Assembly (NCBI RefSeq): GCF_002994745.2
Contig: NC_037089.1
Location: 85,584,347-85,648,346 of the forward strand
Length of the DNA: 64,000 nt
Direction of reading: 5' to 3'
DNA from: Rosa chinensis
Lineage: Eukaryota; Streptophyta; Magnoliopsida; Rosales; Rosaceae
Positions 32,655 through 44,176 of the stretch are shown here, one piece after another. Both the position numbers and the translations under genes were made by a program. The notes under the pieces were generated by a model, which was given only the letters and a program-made list of their open reading frames with translations, was not told the DNA's origin and made no database searches. Position 1 is the first letter of the stretch. Each line of letters begins with the position of its first letter.

Positions 32655-35600
32655 ATAAAATTTTAAAGGATGAATGGGATGGTGTCGCGTATAGAGTACA
32701 AGCCTACCTCCTTCTGGGTGTTGTTCGAATATACTCGAGAAAAGTTGAATATCTTTTTGATGACTGCAATGAAGTGCTACTAGGCATCAAGAAATTTGTG
32801 TTTAGCGCAAAAGAAATGCACCTGCAGAAATGCTGTGTGCCGCTTATCACTCTATTACCATACCGGATAGGTTTGAACTTGATGCTTTTGATGTGGGGAG
32901 CCTTGAAGATGTCAGTGGATAAGTTGCATATCTCACGTGTAATCAGCAGTTTCCCCATATGTTGTAATCATACTTAACATATATGTTTAATTACATTTCA
33001 GTGAACATTTGGTGCCTCACAAAGAAATCACGCTTAAAGGTATTAAATTTGTGGTCCTTGATGTTTCATTACTTTGTTTTAGCTTGTACAATTTCACACA
33101 ATTTCAGCATGATATGGAACAGATTGTGCACAGTGGAATGGAATAGAACGACTTTCATCAGAAATTGTAAGTCATATGCTCATGTTTTTGGTTAACTCAG
33201 CTCCTTTAAGCCTATTATACTTTCATTCTACTTCTATTTCACTTGTCATGAAGTCTTTCCATATAGTTTACTTTTCTCCTTTTGAGGGCTGAAGAGACAC
33301 TAGTTGTCAATAATATCCAAAGTTCCTTATTAGCATTTTTATTGTTATGATTAAGTTTTATCAGTGATATGCCTGAGATGTCAGTTTGTGTTTATGCAGT
33401 ATGATCATATGGAATTTGGTGCCTGCCACAGTATTTTCTCGACTTTTTACTTCCCAGTCAAAAGATATATAAAACCATTTGATTATGCTTCAAGTTTAAT
33501 GAATTTTTGACATCATGTATTCTTTTTGCAATATCTTTAATCTTTTTTGACAAGTAATTTTTATCTCCAGTGTACTTTCTTCTCACCTGATGGACTTTGG
33601 TATGGAGTTAATAACATCGAGTAAGGGAGCTGACTCAAAAGAAATCGTAGAGCAGCTTCAATGGAATAGATTCTCTCAAGAAGAATATGCTGACATTGAT
33701 ACATTTATTGGCATTGAGAAAGGACCTCAAAACCAAGTTAAGCAATATGGTGAAGATAATGAAACCACTGGAGAGCAGATACAGACTCCAGATATACCAC
33801 TGCCTGAAGATGGAATTCAGGAAGATGGTCAGAAGACTCAGAACCATGAGATCTTTATGGGAATAATAGAGAACCTTCCTGCCATGTGATAACTGGTGAG
33901 GATCATCAAAGTGAATGAGAGGAGACAATGGAAATAGACTCGGTGCAACCAGAAAGTCAGAGTTTTCAGATTACAAGAGAAGAGCGTAGTCTAGGAAACT
34001 TAGAAGCTGACATGGAGAATCAGAAAAATGTTACATTTTCTCAAGAAGAATCCTTGGGCTTGATGTGCTTTGTGGAGCCAAGAAACCTCAAGAACTTTTT
34101 TGTTCATATGGAGAAGAGAATCATAATGATGAAGAGCCGACTAAGTTACAGGACATGATTGCACCAGATACCATAAAAAGTATTCTGGAAGAAGATCCAG
34201 ATCCCCTCTCAGTTGCATATGATGGCAGTCCTGATGCCAAGCAGCCATATACTCTAGGTCAAAATTTCTCAATAATGGCTTTTATTTAACCTCTTAGTCT
34301 TTCAATTCCTATTATTGTTTCTGTTTTAGGCTTTGTTATTCATATCTGATCTCAGACCTTCGCTTGTAATTTTTCCTAATTTTTTTCTCCTAATGCAGGT
34401 GTTACTACACCAAAATTGACGTCTGTTCCCAGACCAGCTTCCAAGAAGTCGGCTCGGATTTCTAGGAAAAGAAACTGTGTCTTTGATGATATAGTAGTGC
34501 TGCCTAATGAGTAAGTGATGATTTACTGCTTCTTTAGATATGTTAAGTTGAAGTGTTCATGTTTTGCCTAAAAATTCAAATAATATTCGGTGCCTCCACC
34601 ATTATCTGATGGAACACTTGGACATTTTTGTATTACAATGGATTAGTTGAGCAAGGAATGAAAAACCGTAATTTTGTTACAGGGCAATCAGGCAAAGTAT
34701 ACATGATGCTAGTGACTTGGTTGCTAAAAAGAAAGAAGTTCCCAAAAATGCCCATGCTGTTTGGAAAACTAATCGAATTGGAAATCTTGCGCAGAATTTC
34801 TTGGAGCCATTGATATCTAGTGATTTAACTGTCATTTTTTTTTTGATACATTTACTGTCACTATTTCCTTTCTGGTTCATTAGTTGTGAAACCATTCATA
34901 ACCCTATTTCTGTGATTCTATTAGACGTTTCGCAAGAGCTTAGGTCCCTCTCATGCAAAAGGAAATTTAGGAAATTAAGGAGTACTCCCGAGAAGTTAGA
35001 TTTGTTGGCCTGTTGAAGGACTCGTATATCAGAGCAAATAGAGGTTGTAAATACGGAAACTGTTGAACCTACAGAAGACTTAGATGTGTTGGAATATCCA
35101 TGCACTGTCCAGACACACCTGTTCTTCGCTCAAAATCAATCAAATCATTTCATAGTCCAAGGAGTCCTGAAGTTGCTGATCTGAATGTAGTAAGACCTGA
35201 GACATCTGGAAGGATAGAAAAAGAACCGTCTATGGGAGCAGAGAAAACTTTCCCTTCTGGAAGCATGGAAGAAGTACAACCATCTCTAGATAGGGATGAA
35301 GAGCATGACTTCAATTTGTGAGCGAGGTAAAGTACTGAATAGAGTTTCCTAACTTGAACTCTAAGATGACTTGGCCTTATTGGTGGACAAGTGAAGGTGT
35401 GCTAATATGAATAATATATAATTATATATAGATGCTGCAATATGTTATGCTGCTTAAGGCTCATTTACTTCTGGAATCAAATAGTTAACATTTTTTTTTT
35501 TTAATTTCTTTTATATGTATCAGGAAGCTGAATTTTGCGAAGGAGTTAATCCTGAACTCGGTAAGAACTCAAGGGTTTTTACTAGCTGACTTTTTTGTTT

Positions 35601-36216
35601 GATTTTTGTATTCTTTTATGCGTGAACTCTGGAACTTGTCTGTGTTGTAGATGGGTTTTCAGTGAGAACCAGGTACGGTGGATTCGCCTCCTGAGATTCT
35701 TTTGGCATATGTACATTGGTAAGTTTTTTCTTGAAAGCCCCATCTTCATCTAATTGTTAAACTTTTGTGCATACAGAAAGGTGGCGAGGTACTTGCACAG
35801 GCACTTTACAGTTTGCAACAGTTGTAGAGAGGAAGAAGTGAACTTGTTGGAGGTTGCAGAACGAAGAACCAAGAAAGAAAGTGCAATGCTATTCTATGAG
35901 ACACTGGTATGATCTGTGAATCTCTCTGTACCTTTTTCTGCGCCCTTCTTAGTTATTTCAATATTGTCAAGCGAAACGCATCCGGCACCTTTTATCTAAC
36001 CTTGCACTTCAAACATGTTTAACCGCAAGGTTTTGAGTGTCTTCACAATATTACTTTTTTTTTTTCTCGGTTTGCAGGTGATGAAAACTAGAGGGTTTGT
36101 GGATGTGAAGCGAGCTGATCGCTATTCTATTCTGGAAACGTCCCAAATGGGAGCAAATGTGGGGAGATGATACAGCCCGTAGAGTCAATTCTGAAAATAT
36201 GTCCCTATGGCGATAG
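32655..36216 (+). pseudogene. SYN4: SCC1/RAD21 (SYN4-like), both halves, lacking exon 1
   Basis: The most complete copy. The exon from 32655 encodes DKILKDEWDGVAYRV, then LLLGVVRIYSRKVEYLFDDC and, after a frame change, RFELDAFDVGSLEDVSG. Further blocks are EHLVPHKEITLK (~33003), an acidic middle (33590-34250), KRNCVFDDIVVLPNE (~34466-34511) and, after an intron, QSIHDASDLVAKKKEVPKNA (~34687). C-terminal winged-helix exons lie at ~35783-35907 and 36078-36216. Defects: no exon 1 with MFYS is found upstream, the donor after VSG reads AT instead of GT, there is a TGA after DLLAC, and an 8-bp deletion near 36121 shifts the final exon. Probably dead. Confidence 0.75.
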
Positions 36217-36666
36217 CTGCTAGAATTAGAAATTGCACGAGTAATCTATGGTGGCAATGTGGCATATCAGTCGCGCAGCGACAGGGGCTGTAGTGTTTAT
36301 AGCTGTTCGCTAAACCCCAGCTTCGACTTAACTAGCTTTGGTCATATTGTAGATTGGGAGTTGAGACTGGTAGGACACTTCTGAAAATTTTTGTAGCTTC
36401 TCTTGTTTGGAGAACTGGTATTATCATGACATCATGTGAATTAAGATGAGTACGTTAGGGCATTATGCTATTTTCATTGTGGGATTATGGTCTGTGGGTA
36501 TTCTTGACAATTTATCTCATTGAATGCAACTGGTAAGTGACACGCTGTCAATTTGTTGTCCATACACGTGTCCATGATGACATCCAGCACATCAACAATT
36601 TTTGAGGTGGCACTTTTCACATGCGGTTACTTACCGAAGAAAAAATCTGGCAAGGCAACCCACAAA

Positions 36667-36953
36667 TCTATACTATTATTAAGAGAAGAGGGTTTGTTAA
36701 TCAAAATCTAAAATTTTGACAGAATTGATCTTAGAATATTAATAAACTTTGAGAATTAATTAAATCACAATGATAATTAAGACATTTACAAAATGTATTT
36801 TTCTTTAAAAAATTTGAAAAAAATTATCCACAACCCACTTTTCTCTCTCCCACTTTCTTTTCTCTGCAATAACCAATTTTTTTCTTCTTTTTTTTTTTCT
36901 GAAAAAAAAAATTAATAGATTGCACATGTAGAACATGTGTGGAAAAATGCTAA
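36667..36953 (+). mobile_element. Mini-Helitron 2 (287 bp)
   Basis: It shares its first ~25 bp (TCTATACTATTATTAAGAG...) with Helitron 1, ends CTAA, has the hairpin ACATGT-AGA-ACATGT shortly before the end, and sits between A and T of ACAAATATACAC, which is intact at 2823-2835. It lies just downstream of the SCC1 pseudogene. Confidence 0.83.
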
Positions 36954-37207
36954 TATACACTAGGAAAAGAGTTAAAATTGAACAAGACATTAATGGAAAG
37001 TTGGAAACTACCAAATACATCAGGATTCACGTGATCATCGAGTGATCTAGCATTAAATCATCGAGTGTTTGAGTTACAAATTTCACTAGTCTGCAGCCAA
37101 CATATTTGAGGCATATTTGAATTTGTGCGCCTGTGGTGGAGAATCGATCTCACTTTATTGGAATTCCTTAATGTAGCTCGACTAGAATATTAATTGAGTG
37201 AGTGGGT

Positions 37208-39165
37208 TGATGTCGCTCAAAGCAAGCGCGCAATTTAACCCTGAAATATCGTTAGTAGTATAAGCAAATAGGGATCGTTCTATCCGGGGATTGAGGGTAC
37301 ACTTGTAATTGTGAAACAAATAAAGAAAAGTATTATTTACAAAAATAAAATAAAGAATAAATATATACAAGTAAACACAAATAAGGGGGGATTAGGATTC
37401 TTAAAATTAAAATTAAAATAAATAAAATAAAGAAAACGTAAAAACATATATACAAGAGTGGAACGCAAGGAACAAAGATCAAAATCAATTCCATGTAATC
37501 AAATTCGATTCAAACCCTATAATTGTTCTTCCAAGTCATGAGAGAGGAGTTGATCATGTGAAACATTCGAAAGCAAATGATTTCCCATATTTTACTTTTC
37601 AATGCTAATTAACCTAAGCGAAAGCACCTAGATTAATCCTATCAAACATGCAATCAAGCCCCAGAAAGCTAGTCAATCATGACATGTTCAACGCATTAGA
37701 CATAGAGAAAGGCTATCAACTCAAGTGTACAACTTAGTTATGGAAAAGTCCACCTAATTGCAATCCTCTTCAATTAAATTCGATTCTTGTCCAGAACCTT
37801 TACTACTTTTGATTCAAGTTACACAAAACGAAAAGTCGATTTCATGTTCTTAAACCTAGCACCAATTACATGCAAATCCTATAAGTGTCGACCCAAATAA
37901 GATAAACATATAAAAGTTTTCTGTAAAGCAAATTTAATCGAACAAACTCACATAAGCAACTTAGAATCACAATTATAAAATTCGAAAACTTTATTTAAAC
38001 ATAGAAATTGGGCTTAAACTTTGCCCTAAACATTATTGTTAACTAGAAACAAGTTCATATGAATTCAAACAAGGAAAACAAAAGATCATTACAAGGAAAA
38101 AGAATGAATTACACCGTGAGGGGAGATGGAGATGGAGAGCTAGATGGTTGGATCTTGAATCTTGGAAGCAAGCCTTCAAGGTGGATGATGGAGGATATGA
38201 TCTTCACGGCTCCTTCTTCTTCTTCCTCTCCTTGCTTGAAACGTTGAATGCACTAGAGGATGGAGAGAAAAATGGAAAGGAAATGGAGAGACAAAGAAGA
38301 TGAGATGGATGAAGGAATTGGTGATTGAGAGTGAGAGGAGAAGGTGTTTAAATAGGGAAGAAAAAGAAGAGTGAAATGATGAGATGAAGAAAAATAATGA
38401 AAGTGGAGTATGAGAGTGGTTTGTAAAATATGTAAAAGATGAGGTAATGATGAAAGCAAAGCATGAAGGTGAAGAAATGTGGAAGTGATGATGATCTTTT
38501 AGGGTAGAAAAATTGTATCCAAGGAAAAAGAAATGCTTTCTTCATATGGGTGGGAAACATGAATATGTGGTGTTGAGCTGTTTTCAGGTCAGTTTCTTCC
38601 CCTTTATTCCTTCAATTATTTCTCCATCAAAACTTCAGAATGAGCCTTCGACTTCTTCATAAAAAATGTTCCACTATGAGTGTATATCATCCTCACAAAT
38701 TTTCAGAGCTTTATTCCATGTGGTTGGGCCGGAAATGCTGCTGGACCTCTTACAGGTCCAGTTTTCCGGTTTTGCTTCTGTAGAAAATTGGGCTGATTGT
38801 TTGAAGGCCTTCCACTCATATTTTTCTCTGGCACTCTTCATAAGAAATGATCCTTTGGGTGTCTAGAATGGATCTGGAGAGTTTCAGCTCATTTCGAGTT
38901 CATTTGGTCAGGTGGCCGCTCCTTCTTCCTTGCTTGGCTCTGATTCTCCTAGCCGGAGTAAGAAAATATTCAAGGTTGACTTTTTAGTGCATTTTCATTC
39001 TTCTCCATCATTTCTAGGTAATTATGGACGTAACACTCATTTCTTCTTCATCTACTCCAATGTACCTAAAAATAGAAATTAAGTTAAAAATCGATTCGTT
39101 AAGGAATAACTAAGCAAAATGTGAGGAATTAACATTTAAAATATCACATTAAAATGCGCCTATCA
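37208..39165 (-). repeat. LARD 3' LTR (1958 bp)
   Basis: TGATGTCGCT...CGCCTATCA. As far as I can read it matches the other LTR throughout except for the outer ~25 bp (37218-37240). A GA-rich purine segment at 38230-38460 is included. Open frames inside it are duplicated in both LTRs and resemble nothing. Confidence 0.93.
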
Positions 39166-39180
39166 AATTCCCCCACACTT
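39166..39180 (-). other. Polypurine tract of the LARD
   Basis: The minus strand reads AAGTGTGGGGGAATT directly before the 3' LTR. It would prime plus-strand synthesis. Similar tracts recur at about 40955 and 43155. Confidence 0.8.
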
Positions 39181-40950
39181 AGCTTTTGCTAGTCCCTTAG
39201 CAAAACAAAACAAAAAAATCCAAAACAGAACAAAGACTTGACAAAAAAGCAAGTAAATGACTCTATTGCTCCTAACTGTTGTCTCAGAGACTCCAAACTC
39301 ATGGCTTTCACGTTAAACACTTAATCAAAATCACAAAGATAATTCCATGGTTAATAAACCTGTGACATTCATATGACTAAGCAAGATATGGAGAACTTAA
39401 GTTATACAGTGAATGATAGCATGTTTCGAACAAGTCCAATCCAAACTTACAGGGCATACTCTCGATTTTTCTCTCAGAAATGGCTATGCTTAAAAGCTTC
39501 ACACTCAAGTATATGCAAGAGAACAAATTGTAAGGCAACAAACAGCTTGCATATTTCATCAATAAACACATTTTGTGAAGAATTTTTAAAGACCTCATGA
39601 AATGACTAAGTGCACAAATGGACCTAAACCATAAGCTCGACTGCGTAACTGACTCCACTAACCAAAGACTGCCCATCTCAAGGATCAAGTCAGCACTTAA
39701 AACAGGTTGTAATGGGGCTAAGCTAGGGTTTTCGAAATGAAGATTAAGGATACAAAAAAAATCCTAAGGAGCTAGCAGAGCATATAAGGACCACCTTATG
39801 TCATCATTTTTGTAGACCAAATATCATTGTTTTGGGCCAAACCTTCACTCTAACCAACATGGGGAATGGACAAAGGCATAATTTTCAACTTTGAGCCTTC
39901 TACAAATTTGCAAGTCCAAAACCACACTTCAACATTTTCCCAAGAGTTTTCTTTTCAATTTTTCTTCTCTTTTGCCGCTTTTCTTTCTTTCTTTCTTTTT
40001 TTTTTTTTTTTTCAAGGCAAATTTTTTTTTTTTTTCTTCTTCTTTTCTTGGATTTTCCCCACCCCACACTTGTCTTTCATCGTCACCCCTACATACTATG
40101 TCATGCTCTACTAAGTCCTTAAGACAAGGGTAGAGATATCCTGTACTAAGCTCATGGTAGGGTAGTGAGGGTGATGAAAAAAAAGTTTTCAACGTAGGCT
40201 CAAAGGGGTTCATTCTAAGGAGTCCCACGACGGGCACAATTGGGGACACATACTTGTTTGGCTTTGGTGGTTACCCTAATGCCTTCTATCCTATCCAGGA
40301 TCAGTGCATATTATGGCATACAAGTTTTGACAGTCACAACAGCCGAGTTCTAGTACTCTCTAGTCCATTAAAATCTATGGCACATAATCATTGGATTTTC
40401 AAAGAATGATGAGGTTTTGCAAATACAGCCACGAAATTCTGAAATTATCAATAAGCACTCAAAAAGAAAGTATTTTAGCTCAACAGCTCACTTGGGTCAA
40501 ATGAATCAGACTTAATCCTAGCATGCTTAATGAATCAAGTTACAATCCTATCTCAAATCTTCATACAAGCATCACAATGTCGATTAACCACAGAATTCAA
40601 TTAAGTTCTATTTTGATTATGAAAACCTTCGGCCATGAATTCAGAGACATGTTCATCCTAGACGTTTAGAAGCATCCTAAGACTCAAACAAACAAAAACA
40701 CTCTAAAACCAACATTTTTTTTTTTTTTTTTTTACAATTTAATTTAATTTCAACACTTAGGTACGGGAACAGGGAGTCTCGATGTGCAATGGGACTGAAA
40801 CAGCTACCCTTTTTCAAGACTATGTTTAATCCAATATACCTTAGTGTATCACAACATCAATTAAAAACACAATAAAAACACAATCCAACAACAACTATTT
40901 TTTTTTTTTTTTTTTTTATACTAACTACTAAAAACACAATAAAGCAATAA

Positions 40951-41204
40951 TCCTTCCCCCATACTTAATTCATGCATTGTCCTCAATGTATAACAAATAT
41001 AAAGCATGCAAAGCATAAATCAAGCATAGAAGAGAAAGTGAACACTACGAAACCTAAAACAACTTAAAATTCAAGAAAATAAAATAGAAGGAAGAGTTCA
41101 AGAAAGCAAATCTGCGTTTGATGTCTCCTCCACAGATACGGTTGAAATGGGTTGCCTCCCATGCAGCGCTTAATGTTTAAAGTCTCTCAGCCTAGACTTG
41201 TATC
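40951..41204 (-). repeat. Cassette-flanking direct repeat, copy A
   Basis: It runs from a polypurine-like CTTCCCCCATACTTA through GAAAGCAAATCTG to GGGTTGCCTCCCATGCAGCG. The same order recurs at 43151-43392. A poly-T run precedes both copies. Confidence 0.8.
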
Positions 41205-41209
41205 TCAAT

Positions 41210-41740
41210 TTACTCCTTTGGAGGAGCGGTGTGCGGGCGAGTGGCAGCCCTCTTGCTGGTTTCAGCCTTCGGAGGTGGGTCCTCATGTTGTGATGCAGTA
41301 GCGTCCTTGCGAGGAAACCCAGGAGGATAACTCTGCAAGTTATTGACTTCCTGAGCAAGCTTGTTTATTGCAGTGTGACAGCGGATCAAAGAGCAGTTCA
41401 TCTCAGAGATGTAATCGATCATGCAATTGACTCTCCAATCTGTCACCATAATACCATCGCGGAGAGAGGAACGCAAATCATCAATCGAATCCGACAAGCT
41501 TTCCAGGGTGGCCATAGGCCGAGGAGCATGAGCAGCTGGTGAGGAAGAAGACTCTCCGGGATGCAGTCTGGGAGAGCGACGAGGCAGAGGAGGGGGACTG
41601 CGGGTACGCTCACGGATAGGACGATGGTCCCATGGACGAGTAAGCCCAGCTCTAGTGGCCGCTTGACGACCTTCTTCCTCCAAAGAGAGAACACGGCGTT
41701 GATTGACACCCCTGCGAGGGGTTACCTTGGTTCGAGCCAT
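41210..41740 (-). CDS. LARD sense ORF, unknown protein (176 aa)
   Basis: It lies on the element's sense strand. I start it at 41740 (MARTKVTPRRGVNQRR), which follows CTTCCTC and gives the compact protein; the frame is open to 41857. It is rich in Arg, Pro and Ser (RSPPPLPRRSPRLHPGESSS) to residue ~75, with a helical-looking middle (LESLSDSIDDLRSSLRDGI) and a basic tail. It resembles none of the retroelement proteins. The first residues ARTK match the histone H3 tail, which may be chance. It is divergent to the WUS-like gene, about 600 bp apart. It could be an extra ORF as found in Ty3/Tat elements, or captured plant sequence. Confidence 0.5.
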   Translation of the reverse strand: MARTKVTPRRGVNQRRVLSLEEEGRQAATRAGLTRPWDHRPIRERTRSPPPLPRRSPRLHPGESSSSPAAHAPRPMATLESLSDSIDDLRSSLRDGIMVTDWRVNCMIDYISEMNCSLIRCHTAINKLAQEVNNLQSYPPGFPRKDATASQHEDPPPKAETSKRAATRPHTAPPKE

Positions 41741-41920
41741 GAGGAAGTAGAAGGAATTTGAAACTGCACGCTTTAGACAAACTTTAGTAATATCTGGAGG
41801 AGACAAAAAAGGATGTATATGTAAAGCACAAAATAGGGTAGAAATCTCAACAGGCACACGGTTTTAACAAAGCTTCTCCGGGAAGGAGAAGAGTTATGAT
41901 AGTTCACGGCCCAAGAAACT

Positions 41921-42118
41921 CCCCCACGTGTAAATATTCCTTTCTTTTCCTGGATTTATGGCATGCTTTCGGCTATAGCTTGTCTGTCACGGATCCTCGA
42001 GATTCGTTTGATTCCCCCACGCGTCCTTTCTTTTCCTTGATTCACGGCAATTAAACCTGCTTTCGGCTGTAGCTTATCTGTCACAGCTCCTCGAGATCAG
42101 TTTGGTTCCCCCACGTGT
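41921..42118 (+). promoter_or_regulatory. 93-bp tandem repeat with G-box-like motifs upstream of WUS-like gene
   Basis: CCCCCACGTGT at 41921-41931, CCCCCACGCGT at 42014-42024 and CCCCCACGTGT at 42108-42118, spaced 93-94 bp. Each of the first two is followed by TTTCTTTTCCT, CTTTCGGCT(A/G)TAGCTT and TCCTCGAGAT. CACGTG is the plant G-box for bZIP/bHLH factors. The repeats lie between the two divergent ORFs. Confidence 0.7.
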
Positions 42119-42225
42119 CCTTCACGAGCCAACAGCTTTTCCGTGTTTTCGGGTGACTTTAATCCAACGCGTAGATTTAATCTCAGAGATCGTCGATCCA
42201 ATGGTGGAGATATGCTTACTCGTTC

Positions 42226-42234
42226 TATAAATAG
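42226..42234 (+). promoter_or_regulatory. TATA box of WUS-like gene
   Basis: TATAAATAG, 114 nt upstream of the ATG at 42348. It predicts transcription from about 42258 and a leader of ~90 nt with CT-rich sequence. Confidence 0.6.
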
Positions 42235-42347
42235 GTGCATTCTGAGGGAGCGACTGTACACTCCAACAGAAAATTCTTCCGAGTTCCAGCATTTCTCTCT
42301 CAATCCTTCAGCCTTTCTTTCAAAACTCAATTCCTTTCTTCATCAAC

Positions 42348-42935
42348 ATGGAACCACAAACTCTGCAACTAATGGAGCAACAGACCCAGCAACAAATCGA
42401 GGATGGAGGAAACAACCAAGCAGCCGGGACTAATAACCGGTGGGCTCCCACACCGCCTCAACTAAGAATCCTCAAGGGCCTTTATTATGATAAGGGTTTT
42501 AAGTACCCAACTCCAGAGCAGATTCAAGAGATCTGCCTCCATCTGAAACAGTATGGGCAGATCGAGGACAAAAACGTCTTCTTTTGGTTCCAGAACCTCA
42601 AGGCTCGTGAGAGGCAGAAGTTGAAGGAATTTCGGAACGTTCCGGTTGGTGGATCTCTCGATCTCAATTTTGGATCCACTAGTTCCACTGATGATGGTAG
42701 ATCCATTGATCTAAACTTTGGGTCACGTGTCGGCTATGGTGTTGATGGATCGATCATGGAACAACGAGGAGAATATCACCAGGAGATTGAAACCCTTCCA
42801 CTATTCCCCATGCATGGTGAGGACATCTTGGGCAACATGAAGACTACTTCCGAGGGAGGTGGCGGTTATGGCGGTGGCTCTCACATTTCCCTTGAGCTCA
42901 GCCTCAACTCCTACGGAGATGCAGACATGGCTTAG
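42348..42935 (+). CDS. WUS: WUSCHEL-like homeodomain protein inside the LARD (195 aa)
   Basis: WUS-type proteins are nuclear transcription factors controlling stem-cell fate. Visible: a WOX homeodomain at about 31-95 ([18 protein letters not shown] ... [16 protein letters not shown]), two DLNFGS motifs (105-110, 121-126), a WUS box TLPLFPMH (149-156) and a C-terminal EAR-like LELSL (182-186). WUS box plus EAR places it in the WUS clade. The frame is intact and intronless, although plant WUS genes have introns, so it may derive from spliced RNA; no poly(A) tail follows (the 3' side is T-rich). It is shorter than typical WUS (~290 aa), and helix 3 has QNLKARE where WOX proteins usually have QNHKARE. 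It is antisense to the element, with its own TATA box. Expression is unknown. Confidence 0.88.
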   Translation: MEPQTLQLMEQQTQQQIEDGGNNQAAGTNNRWAPTPPQLRILKGLYYDKGFKYPTPEQIQEICLHLKQYGQIEDKNVFFWFQNLKARERQKLKEFRNVPVGGSLDLNFGSTSSTDDGRSIDLNFGSRVGYGVDGSIMEQRGEYHQEIETLPLFPMHGEDILGNMKTTSEGGGGYGGGSHISLELSLNSYGDADMA

Positions 42936-43150
42936 TATAGTGTATAAAGTTTTTTTTGTTTTTTTTTTGTTTTTTTTGTTTTTTTTTTTTGTTTTTTGTT
43001 TTTTTGTTTTTAGTTTTTTTTTTTTTTGTAAATAGCTGACTTTAATAAGACAGAATGAATGCAGTTTTTTTTTTTTTTTTTAATATAATGGACTCAAAAA
43101 TAAAAGACAAATATATATATAGGACTCAAAATGAAAGACAAAAATATAAA

Positions 43151-43392
43151 TCTCTTCCCCCACACTTAAATATTGCATTATCTTCAATGTAATCAATTAA
43201 AAGCGTGCAATGAAATAAGTAAGCATAGATAGAAGACATTTACGAAAACAAATCCTAAAATAAAAACAATAGAGAAAAAATGAAAAATAAAAAGAAATAG
43301 GGAAAGAGAAAGCAAATCTGATTATATTCTGAATTGGGTTGCCTCCCAAGTAGCGCTTGGATTTTACGTCTTGCAGCCAGACGATACCTACA
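43151..43392 (-). repeat. Cassette-flanking direct repeat, copy B
   Basis: CTTCCCCCACACTTA ... GAAAGCAAATCTG ... GGGTTGCCTCCCAAGTAGCG, diverged from copy A. Together they bracket the ORF/WUS cassette at 41205-43150. Confidence 0.8.
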
Positions 43393-44153
43393 TTAAATAA
43401 AGTTAGTAACTATAATTAACAAAGAAATACAAAATAAAAACAAGTATAACTATTAATTACAAACTACAAGTAAAATTAACAAGTATATTGTACATAAGAC
43501 ACAAGTTAAGTATACAAGTGACTATAAAACGTGAAAAGTATTTTTACAAGTTTAAAGTGTGAAACAACAAAATAATTTACACGTATAGAGTATTCACAAG
43601 TATTTCTTTTATTATAAACATTATTGATATCGAATCAAATTCCAAGCGGTAAATCAAGTGGACGTGCGGCCCAAGTATAGTCGCCTAGACACAAACTCCC
43701 TTTCAAATCGTTTGGGCAACCTTACTGAAATGGCCAGGTGGGGGAGGACGAACACGAGAGGAAAAATCCATTTTGGCATGAGCTACTCCCACATTGTGGT
43801 TTATGCCCATTTGCAAGCACTTCTGGATTCAAAAACCCGTCATGAACGTTGTCCCCTTCCTAGACACCATTCCACATAGGCTATGCTTACTAAGATGAAA
43901 AAGTTCATAAGTGTGAAGACAGTTCAACAAGTGTTAATAAAGGCCGCCCTCAACCTTAAGGGACCTGAGCTAGGTACCAATAAGGGGTTTAGGCCAATAT
44001 TAACAAAAGAGACTTCACCTATTCCTCTCAATTTACAACCTACAATTAAAATTCATGTTCAATAATATAAATAAAATTTAAACTAAGTTTTAAACAATTT
44101 ATATACAACAAATATATACAATAAATGATACAATTTAGCAAGTGATTTTTCAA

Positions 44154-44171
44154 TCCCCGGCAACGGCGCCA
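44154..44171 (-). other. Primer-binding site, tRNA-Asp type
   Basis: TCCCCGGCAACGGCGCCA on the plus strand is identical to the 3' end of plant tRNA-Asp including CCA, so the element RNA can pair with that tRNA. It is 5 nt from the 5' LTR. Confidence 0.9.
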
Positions 44172-44176
44172 AAAAT

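Noticed and set aside
38059..38866. ORFs inside the LARD LTR (repeated at 45027-45834)
   Set aside because: They are present identically because the LTRs are identical, and have no protein resemblance.
42949..43030. T-rich run after the WUS-like gene as a retrogene poly(A) tail
   Set aside because: It is poly-T on the gene's own strand, not poly-A, and similar T-runs occur elsewhere in the element.
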